The notes beneath the pieces were generated by a model. The model had not been told where the DNA came from. It saw nothing but the letters and a program-made list of their open reading frames with translations, and searched no databases. Positions 11,087 to 20,146 of a stretch of DNA of 64,000 nucleotides are shown in pieces; position 1 is the stretch's first letter; each line of letters begins with the position of its first letter. The position numbers and the translations under genes were made by a program. Source of the DNA: Phialocephala subalpina. Lineage: Eukaryota; Ascomycota; Leotiomycetes; Helotiales; Mollisiaceae. The stretch covers positions 368,061 to 432,060 of the forward strand of contig FJOG01000004.1 of NCBI GenBank assembly GCA_900073065.1, written 5' to 3'.

Positions 11087-11979
11087 ATGATGCCTCATCC
11101 TCAAGAATACCAATCGATCACAATACGACAATCATCCATCCACTCTTCATTCGAGAGACTGCCACCAGAATTGCAGCTCCAAATCCTAGAGCGACTTCAA
11201 ATCCACGATGCCGACAGGCAGATACATATTCCCCACTTGATCCGATTGTGGGAGCCTCATATTCAGGTACACTTCAACCAAGTAAGCAATACCCTTCCTC
11301 TTCTTCTTCTTGTTGTTGTCTCTTAAAGTTAGCTGCGTTGGCAGCTCCCGACCTCGAAACCTAGACCTCTATCCTGAGACGCCACATATTTCTTCGTTCA
11401 GATGGTCAAATACCCATGGAGGTATCGTTTACCATGGAGTCGAGGAAGACAAGCACTTAAAAAGAACTCAAACGCTTAGAACAACTCGAAACATCCACAA
11501 TGCCAGATGGCCCTGTAGACTGCAAAAGTCGTCCGATGAAGTACCTCGAGACGTGGTACTGGTATCGACGAAGTTTCTTTTCGAAGAAGCCCTTGAAGCC
11601 AGGTCCTTTGCTTCCCGCGCGTTCGCTCGATCGAAACGCGCCAAGGGTAGTGCTACTTCCTCTGACTAGAGAGGACCCAAGCACCCAGCATCTTTCTTAC
11701 TATGGGGGACCACTAGCCGGCTTCCTTCAGCCTTGGGCTCCTCTAATCCAGCCTAGTACAGTGTCATGGTTAGTGCTGTACCCTGATGAGCTCGACTGCA
11801 TACTTGATAATATAGACGTTGTCATGAGATCAGGTTCAATCCTCAAGCACTCAAGGGCGAGTGATGATATCAGCATCGACCAATGGTCTGATCTGGAGCT
11901 GGAGTATGAGGTATCATCTATGATCGGAAAAACAAGCGAGCATGCCGTGCTCAGCCCAGCCCATGGATCCTCATTCTGA
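11087..11979 (+). CDS. F-box-like protein, interrupted by two compensating frame shifts
   Basis: Exon 1 (11087-11281, starting at either of two adjacent ATGs) ends at a GTAAGC donor. A 47-nt intron (11282-11328) leads to exon 2 (11329-11979). Residues 20-50 read F-E-R-L-P-P-E-L-Q-L-Q-I-L-E-R-L, an F-box-like start as in SCF ubiquitin-ligase adaptors. Exon 2 is open in one frame at both ends but carries a stop just after 11360. Between about 11357 and 11463 a different frame continues the protein (N-L-D-L-Y-P-E-T-P-H-I-S-S-F). Coding then returns to the first frame as E-L-K-R-L-E-Q-L-E. The two switches sit at AAA (11357-11359, one base short) and AAAAA (11459-11463, one base extra). They compensate each other. 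This is either assembly error or decay. Confidence 0.5.
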
Positions 11980-13070
11980 GGTTGAGCAGAATCAGCAGTG
12001 GCAGCAGTGCCTTTGCTACTAGCTGGGTGGGTCCCTTCGAGTTTCCACAGCCATCATGCACCTTCATCAACTTCTAGCTGGCATGCACTTTCATCCTCTT
12101 CCAGCTTGCAAACCGCAGATCCAGAGCCTCAACAACCCAAGGCGAAAGCGAAGACTTGGGCTACCCACCTCTTTGGATGATCACTTTCCAATCAAATCAT
12201 GGGATCAGACCGGAAGCTCGGTGCACTATATCAGTTCATCTCAGCTTGAGAATGGACATAACTAGCCTAGTTGATTGAGATGGATGGTTGCTTGCGGGTC
12301 AAACGGAAGGAGCTAGCGCTTCCAGTCTTCCAACCTTGCGGGGACTTGTCACAAGCTGGGCCAGGCTATGATGCTGCATCAGACAAGCAACACGATTTTG
12401 ATCAATTGTTATCCCAGTTGAGATAGGGTGGACCGAGAAAGTCTAGGCGAGGCTAGGAGATCGAAATGTTGGAGGGGCACAAAAGCGCTATCCTACGGAG
12501 GCATAGGGTCTATAAACATTTATCAAAGGTCGATATATTTATTAATTCTAAGTGTATAAATTTATAGGATTTGAGTCTATAAATTATAGAGGAAACCTTT
12601 ATAATCAAGTTTATAATATTATAACAGATTATATACTTTTATATTAATATTTATCAAATGATTTTATTTTATAATACTTTAATTCTGAGAGTAAATAATT
12701 TATACTTCCTTATAATTTTAAAAATATAATAAAGGTTATATTTATAAAGTTAATACCTTTATAAGGTTAATGATCGTTGTAATTTATTTTTTATGCATTT
12801 GTTTTTGATTCGGATTACTTTTCGAAATTGCAAAGATAAACATCTAAAAACGGATGAAAAGAATCTATAATGTTTTCTTGGATTTTCAATCACTAAGTAC
12901 GTTAAGCTTTTGACCCAACTTGTTATCTCTTTGGAGAGTGTGGGGGAGTGTTGGGCATTCAAAGTGTACAACATAATACGATGAAAGAATACAAGTCAAA
13001 TCTATCTCCTCTCTAGCACCCCAAACTGCTGTTTCGAATGATACAATTTCAAAAAAAATTAGCGGCTGAT
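11980..13070. other. Spacer containing an AT-rich island (about 12520-12780)
   Basis: No supportable gene. The stretch 12520-12780 is strongly AT-rich (ATTTATAAA, TTATAATATTATAA and similar), in sharp contrast to the roughly balanced composition on both sides. It resembles a RIP-mutated repeat remnant, though no terminal repeats or coding relic can be seen. A 60-codon Ser/His-rich frame at 11998-12180 is not convincing. Confidence 0.5.
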
Positions 13071-16000
13071 TCAGCACCCTTCCCATAGCGCTATGCGATC
13101 GTAAGGCGCCAGTAAGAAATTCGACCGACTCCAATCTTCCAGATTCGAGAAGTAATGTGTGCATGCCTCCTCTACGCGCAAACATGCAGGGTCGTCCGAA
13201 CTGCGAATGATGCCACACCTACAGAATGGATTCATCATTCTCTTGGATACAAGTCCAATGGACAGCTCGTCGCCATTTTCCAGACTCTCAAGAACAGATT
13301 CCATGTCGAAATTTGTTGAAAGCCACGGGTCGCCTTCGTCAAGCCTTCTGTACGTCAATAACTCAGTTTGCATGGCAGCCCATAAAGTCGCTAAGGTCAT
13401 GTTCTTGCCAAAGAAGTTTTTCTGACAGCCGACGCCTGTATGATCGGGACAGTATCCAGGAACGCCTTCGACCTCGTATTCACCTCCATCTAAACTGTCA
13501 ACCTCCTCGCTCATCTCATGCTCCATATCGACATCGACATCCGCATCCGTGACAGGAAGTCCGGCGTTTACGACGCCCTCAGATTCAACGAAACTGCCGT
13601 AGACGCTTCGAGATTTGCCTTTTGAAGTGCTTGTAGCTAGATCAGGACCCGCAGTAGGATCCCATTCGATTTGAGAGAGACGAAGCACCGCGCATAATAT
13701 TCTCCAGCCGATCATGCGTTCATGTGGCCATTTCGAAATGAGGTCCTGCGGTACGCTTTGTGCAAGTTCCAAAGGATCAAGCTCCGAATGCGTGCACTCC
13801 TGGTTGTTGTCGTCGCCAAGGAGCGCCATCAACGAGATATCCGCTTTCAGGAGAGGATCTGCACCCTTTCCCAGAAGACTGAGCAGGCATGCTACCATCC
13901 CGAAAAGATTCTCCTCATCACGTCCGAGTTGCGCCAGGTAGACTGCTGTAATAACTAGTGTATGGAGAGGCTTGAGCTGAAGCTTGAGCCCACAATCTTC
14001 GTTCGAACAACGCTTGAGAAAGAGACCGCTCGCGGTATGGATGTCAGGTCCCCAATGAGGACCGAAAAGAGTGCCAATACAGTGCGTGATGGCTTGGACA
14101 GATGTATGACAGAACATATGTTTCCAACTTAGAGGTATTGTTGGGCTGCCACTGGCCTGGAGGTGTCTGATGCAATCAGAATCGGCGTCCCACCTCCCGC
14201 AGATGTCTACTTCTTCCCCAGCGAATCGATGCTCCGTCTTGAAGGCTTCGTCTACCATTACTGGTGTACAAGAGGTGTGGGCTTTCAATATAGCTATCAT
14301 GAGGTTGTCAAGAACAGAATGGTTGAGATGGTTGGTGTAAAGCTTTCGAATAGAGGCCTCGCCCGTCGACATTCCTTCTACGATATCTTCAAACACGCCG
14401 CAACAAGTCTTTGATCCATCCAGATAACTCGAGGCGAGATGCAAAGGATAAAGATTCTTTGGACAGAATTCGTATTCCAGTCTATCGTATATCTGTTTGA
14501 TCGTGTCCCAGACCAGCATCCTGTTACGCGCCATGATACTGAAGCCGAATGCTTCCTCCAATAACTGTTCCGAGGATCGTTTTGCTGCTCTGATTATCTG
14601 GCCGGCCGAAATTGGAAGTTCCGCGACCTCAATAGTACTGAAAGCGTTGCTGTGGAGGTTCTCTTGCAAGGATTCTACGAATTCGTGGATACCTTGAGGA
14701 GTAGACCAAGGTCTCCAAGTGTTCTCATCTTCTGGGTTGACAATGTTCTCGGCTGGCTCAGGAGATTCTATTCGATCATATCGGATCTCCTGCACATGGA
14801 TGCTCCAGTGACACAAATCACTTGGCTTTTGAAGACAAGGCCTGTTATGAAGATTCTCCGGAGGACTTCGGTAATGAGAATGTTGCTCGGGCGAACTAAC
14901 ATTCGGGGTAGGTGTACCAGGAAGACTTTCGATCCTTTCGTAGGAGAAACGTTGGAAGTTGAGATTTGACGAATTCCAAATTCGGGGCCCACGCCCCCAA
15001 TTCTTGGCCGTTATGAAGGAGTATTGCCAAAGCTGATGCATCCAATCCGTGGTAGTACTTGTCATAAATTAGCAGGTCAACATGACAACGAACTGGTTAG
15101 GCGTGCCACTGCTCTTGTAGATTCATCCCCCGAAGAAGATCCTTGTGGTGTTTTTGAATGAATAGATGCGCCCGACTGATCTTCAAACTCTCTTGTACCG
15201 TCGCAGTCATAGTAGATCTGTCATTGTTTGGCGACAAGGCGTTGGCAGGGGATGGAGGATTTCGGGGCGATGGTCCAGCATTTGATGATGGAGTTGCCAC
15301 CAAGACACCACTCATTGGGGTTGCAACCGCAGCATCTACCAGAGTCCCAAAGTCAGATCATGTTCGAGAAAGAAGGAGTGTCGACTCCGAGTATCAATCA
15401 ACGATAGACTGCGACGACCTCTAGGGCATGCGATAAGAGAACAGAGGATAAAATATTTGACGTACATGGTGAAATATGGTCGGTGGCCCGGGACTTCAAG
15501 AAGCGTAAGATGGCAGAAGGCATACTCCAATTCATGAACCTAGAAGTCAATGTCAGAGAGGCATGTATGCCAAGAAGTAACAGTATTCCTCACACTCTAT
15601 TGCCGCACTGTAACGCATGCCCAGATAGCTCCTCAAGATCTACAGCTTCGACACTAATGCCCGTCCATAAGGACATGTCTTTCCTGGTTTGTTCCTTCAT
15701 GTATCTTCGCATCTTCTTATTTTCGACTTGGCCATTGTGCAGGACCACCGAAGACTTTCCTTGTTGAGCGCGCGTCTCCAGGTCCTGGCGAATCTTCTTC
15801 TTCTTCTTCGTCGGAAGAGCTCTCTTCACGTTCCAAAGACCGAACTGTCGTTTGTATTGGTTCACACTGTAATCACGAAGCTCCGTCAGCGTTCAAGTTT
15901 CTTTATGTGTAATAGATTGTGACTGACGATGCGTAGAACTTGTAGTCTGCCTCCATGATCTTGACAATTTCCTTGACCTGCTTCTTTTCCTGCATGTATA

Positions 16001-16088
16001 GCTGAACCATGACATCTTTCAAAAGCTCCCATCTCTCTGAGTATGGAGAGTCGAGCTGGTCGACTGCGGGTCCTGACAGGTTATTCAT
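13071..16088 (-). CDS. Clr5-domain protein
   Basis: A large minus-strand gene of about 900 residues. Exon 1 (16088-15928) and exon 2 (from 15866) join over a 61-nt intron with a GTCAGT donor. They encode a Clr5 domain: W-E-L-L-K-D-V-M-V-Q-L-Y-x-Q-E, M-E-A-D-Y-K-F-Y-A-S, then Y-K-R-Q-F-G-L-W-N-V-K-R. Fission yeast Clr5 acts in transcriptional silencing; most fungal Clr5-domain proteins have no known role. A basic stretch K-K-K-K-K follows. The last exon is 15057-13071, reached by a 52-nt intron (15109-15058) with a GCTAAT branch-like site from an exon at about 15340-15110. The joins between about 15590 and 15340 are ambiguous because two donor/acceptor phase choices are possible. The C-terminal 660 residues are Leu/His/Cys-rich, of ankyrin-like or helical composition, with an acidic patch (D-A-D-V-D-V-D-M-E-H-E). 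The long last exon is intact. Confidence 0.72.
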
Positions 16089-17440
16089 GGTCAATTGAAT
16101 CGACTTCGTCGGCAGAGGAAAATTTGAAGCCGGTTGGTAAAGAAGAGCCTTGTATGGGAAGGAGGAATTGATATCAAGTTTGAGCTGGCAAGAAACAAGG
16201 CTCGAGGTGGTACAAGATTTCAGGTAGCTGAAACGAGGAAGACAAGCATACAACTCGGGCGTTAAGACCCTTCTCATGAGCGGTGAAACCGAGTCTTGAT
16301 GCAGCAATGTGCAGCGTACGAAAGTAATATAACCAATCACAAATACTGTGATAAACGCAAACTCGAAGGAGAAGTTTGAGTTTTAAGGAGTGACGCGAGT
16401 CACTGCCCCGATTGTAGCGACATGGATGCAGGTGCGAACTTGAAGAAGGAATATCGAGCAGGTTGGGGCCTACGCCCGACCACTGTGTGTTGTTCAATGG
16501 ACGCCTTGCAGAACCACATCCATGGCCCCAAAAGCCTTGTGTGCTAATCCTTGACAAACAAAAGTATTCTAGCGAATGAAGCGGTCTGATGAGCCTTGAG
16601 TCGAGCGCCCGAACGCCACGGTCATGCGTATTTACGCTGCATCACGCAGACATGCCTCAGGTAGAACGCCACAACAAACACGTCCCCGAAAAATCGAGAT
16701 ACAAAAGTCATCTGTCCAATCAGACAGTGTTTTGGGTGCTCAAAATCCCCTCCTCTCGGACGGTCCTTGTATGAAGCATCCAAGATTTTCGGAACACCAG
16801 CCGCCCAACCAGCCTACATGGACGATGACTCCACTTCCAACACGCCAACTGACAATCATTGGACTGGGTTGGCAAGAAAATACTACCCCAGGGCGAGGGA
16901 TAATGACAATATTTCGTCATCTTGTAATTGAGAGGTCTGCCTCCTTGACCTGGCAGTGGACAAAAGTCATCAACCCAATCAGAGTTCTCGAAATCATCTG
17001 GAGGTTTGTACGAGAAGGTTGCAAGCTGCATGAAACCTTGCACTAACGTTTGATATTGCATTGTTGTCCAAAAATCAGAGGTGCTAGTGCCGTTGACCCT
17101 GTCATCCTTTTCTCTAAAATTGAGCAGAGAGGTTCAGAAGCTGTCTGACAGACAGAATTCCTTCTCTCTGACATTCAAAGCCCCAAGAGTCAAGCGAAAC
17201 CAATTGAGGACCTAATCATCATATCACAGCGCATGCTCCGAAATATGAGAGGTGAAGATTATTTGTTAGCCCACTTGGATGTGTGTATATAAAAGCCAGT
17301 CTCCAACCCCTCAGAACACTTGTTCCTTCTCCTAACATCACTCTGCAAAAAGTAGTGGCAAAGTCAAATTTGACTTCTGGCAACACCACGGTTTATCAAA
17401 CTTCCAATTCGACAAATCTATCCTTGATCTTCGTACCAGG
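16089..17440. other. Spacer between divergent Clr5-domain gene and hypothetical gene
   Basis: About 1.35 kb serving as a shared upstream region for two divergent genes. A short motif, ACAAAAGTCATC followed by a CCAATCAGA box, occurs twice on the same strand (about 16700 and 16960). The CCAAT core suggests binding sites of the HAP/CBF complex. A 140-codon open frame over the same region is not convincing as protein. Confidence 0.4.
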
Positions 17441-18109
17441 ATGTCTTCGGGGAACAGAGGGTCGTAAGTGTCATCGACTCCCCGCAGCCTTCCGCCCTTT
17501 CTGTGAGATTCATCAAACTGACTTACGATTCTCTCCAACAGTAAAGAGAACCACCTTTCCATCAAAAAAAACTCCTCCCCACTCCCATCGAAAGAGTCAA
17601 AACAACCTTCAACCTCCCATTCCTCCTCCTCACAGAAGCCACTCAACCAAATTTCCTCATCCATGGGCTCCACCAGCCCCACCGTTCTACGCACATCGTC
17701 GCAACGCACCAGCAAGGCAACGTACATCTCCACCTCCAACCCCACCTCCAACACATCTCGAGGTGGCAACACGGAATCCTTCGAGCACTTGGCACACACG
17801 AACATCGATCTCATCTCAGTATCCGCTTGGACTTCCCTCCATGAGAGCCAACATCACCAACAAGACTTCTCATACCTGTCTTACGACAACCTGCAAAGTT
17901 CAGCTTGCCCATACCACATCTCTATGATCGGCTCCGCGGATCATACTTCCTCTCTTGGATATGGTTTGCTTCCGTTCGAGCGTTGGCTGGATGAATATTT
18001 GAGAGATGGAGGCTCGTTGGCGCTGCAGTTCGGCGAACAGCTGCGCTTGGATTGTACCTGTATTGCGATGCAGGATGACCTTGTTCAGGGAAATACAAAT
18101 GGTGCATAA
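17441..18109 (+). CDS. Hypothetical protein, Ser/Thr-rich
   Basis: A short first exon (17441-17463) ends at a GTAAGT donor. A 78-nt intron (17464-17541) joins exon 2 (17542-18109), giving 196 residues. The first half is Ser/Thr/Pro/Asn-rich and disordered. The last 60 residues look folded (F-E-R-W-L-D-E-Y-L-R-D-G-G-S-L). There is no signal peptide and no transmembrane segment. The open frame in exon 2 and the strong splice sites support a real gene. The family is not recognised and it is probably lineage-specific. Confidence 0.6.
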
Positions 18110-18364
18110 CTTAGTTTCACTAATAATATTGACGCCGAGTTATCCATCTGATCTAGTTAGCTTTCTATTGCGAGATTAGGAAATACATCGCAACGTACAA
18201 TAAGTTTCGAGTGTTCCACTACGAGTGAGGATTGAAATACCCTTGGACATTCAGAGTGTATCGTACAGTGAAAAAATATAGACAAGTCTATCTCTTCATC
18301 CTCCATTTACCCCTTTCATCTTCTCCCCTCTTCCACCTCCCCTCTTATCTCCCACGCGCACACC

Positions 18365-18959
18365 TTACTTCCTCGACCCAGCCTCCCCCTCCTCACACCA
18401 CCTCTTCAAATCCTCATTAAACCGCCCAAACCCTTTGAAAGTCTTCTCCCTAACACCCATCATCCACCCCAAATACCCCTCTCCAATCATCCCACTCAAT
18501 ACCCCACTAAACTCCTCTTGATGCACGAACAACGTCCCCTTTCCACCATCAATCTCCTTGAACTCAAACGAATGGATCCCGGTGAAGAGACCGAGAGGTA
18601 GGACGCCTTTCCATCTCAAGGCTTGAGGGGAGTTTTCGAGGACTGTGGGGTGTCGGTTGCTATTTCTAGGATGTTGTGGAATTTCGTGCCGGGGACGATT
18701 GGAGTGGAAAGGTCGACGGGGCCAAGACGTTTGAAAAAGCCGTTTGGGTGGTAGTTTGGAAGGGATTGGAAGTCTAGGAACTGTTGGAAGTGTGAGATGG
18801 GAAATTTTGTGCGAGAGATTGGGAAAAGAGAAGGGTTGGGAGGGTGTCATGTGATATGTAGGGTGATGAGTAAGTGCAGAGGGGAAGGAAGGAACATACT
18901 TTTGCTCTGACGAATGCTGGGGGAGCTGCAATCTCGATTTGTGTTGCGATGAGAGTCAT
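18365..18959 (-). CDS. START/SRPBCC-like protein with a one-base frame break
   Basis: Exon 1 (18959-18900) encodes M-T-L-I-A-T-Q-I-E-I-A-A-P-P-A-F-V-R, the usual first strand and helix of fungal polyketide-cyclase/START-like (SRPBCC) proteins. These form a hydrophobic ligand pocket. A GTATGT donor and a 119-nt intron (18781-18899) lead to F-L-D-F-Q-S-L-P-N-Y-H-P-N-G-F. The frame reads to about 18650 and then meets a stop. The protein evidently continues in the next frame (A-L-R-W-K-G-V-L-P-L-G-L-F-T-G), with the terminal helix running to 18365. The switch lies between 18652 and 18625, where two G4 runs (18647-18650 and 18627-18630) each could have lost one base. The repaired length of about 190 residues is normal for the family. 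Confidence 0.6.
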
Positions 18960-19504
18960 TTTGAAGTTTTCGCTTCTCTTCTTGTTCTTTTTGTTCGTTA
19001 TCTCTCGATGGTCTATTGAGGCTTAAACCTTCACGTAAATTGGAAGTTCGTTATTTAAGAGCGGAGTCGATGCGTGTGATGTGTTTTGAAGATGATATGA
19101 AGAACTCATCTTGGGGGAAATTTCAGTCCTTATATACAGCTCAAGAACCGTGCCTCATCGATGCCGAAAGCCACCATTGAAGCAACTCGGCCCTGTTCCT
19201 CCTCGCCTCGCGCATTGAGCCGCAAGAGGTCTAGCGCAGATTTTGAATCGTGGGGTGTGGCGCTTTTAGCGAGCCCACTTTTACAACGCCAACACCTCGT
19301 CTCCTCGCGTCGGCCTTCAAAACACCACCGAGCGGAGATCATTGAGGCTGAGTTGTACAATAAGAGAATTGATACGATTCAAAGGGGAATTAGACATTCA
19401 ACTGGTGACCGCCGATCTTTCTAGAAGCCTAGGCAACGATTCATATTAGAAGTGGGTCACGTGTACCCCTCTACCTGCATCTCTGGGTTGACAATACTTG
19501 AGCA

Positions 19505-20006
19505 TTAAACGCCCATGTTCCTCAATTCAAACTCGAGCGGAATGGCTAAAACTATAGGACTAATTCGGGCTCCAAGTTCGCTGTATTCTGCCGGGACAAA
19601 GCTCTCCACTGTCAAGTTCTGTTTGCTTGTCACCTCGCGATCGAACATGACCGTCATCGTCTCGGTACAAATGTCAGTCTTTAAAAAGTACTTTCATTCT
19701 ATAAAGTCCTGAAGTCTGGTGGAATATTGTGTTCAATTGGCAGCTCGCGTAAGCTCTCCAATTCACTCCTGGATTTTCCTTGCTCCAGATATCGATCTCG
19801 ATTTCGCATGATGCTCTCATCTTCAGCGCTTCACTTAAACACAGAAATTTTGTCTTACATATTCGATGATGCTGCATCACACTTCGGTAGTTCATGTCAA
19901 GTATGGGTGGTTTGTTTGGAAAAATGAACGATCTAGTTTCTGAGTCTATCACAGCGCTAGCAAATTTCTCATCTTCCCGAAACTCTCTCAAACGTCCAGG
20001 AATCAA
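19505..20006 (-). pseudogene. Degenerate hypothetical gene with frame break
   Basis: Two adjacent minus-strand frames look like one protein. The first (20006-19674) contains D-E-K-F-A-S-A-V-I-D-S-E-T-R and S-K-E-N-P-G-V-N-W-R. The second ends at a stop at 19505 after F-D-R-E-V-T-S-K-Q-N-L and A-I-P-L-E-F-E-L-R. They meet at a TTTTT run near 19681-19685 that appears one base too long. The 5' end is also unclear: no ATG exists in frame near 20006, and the upstream frame runs into a 13-C tract. There is no recognisable family. Confidence 0.35.
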
Positions 20007-20085
20007 ATGCAGCGCGCAGCAAAGAATTTCTCCGATTATTTCCTCCTCTCAGGTCCATCAATAGTAATATCACACCCAGAGCACG

Positions 20086-20098
20086 CCCCCCCCCCCCC
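20086..20098. repeat. Poly-C tract, 13 nt
   Basis: An uninterrupted run of 13 C. It lies between the degenerate gene and the 3' end of the modular secreted-protein gene. Such tracts are slippage-prone; length in the assembly may not be exact. Confidence 0.9.
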
Positions 20099-20146
20099 AT
20101 CACCCCACCATCCCCATATTTCACCATACCACATCCACGCCCACCT

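Noticed and set aside
16624..17046. A 140-codon plus-strand frame between the Clr5-domain gene and the hypothetical gene
   Set aside because: Its N-terminal part is low-quality and overlaps the repeated CCAAT-containing motif; it has no family features.
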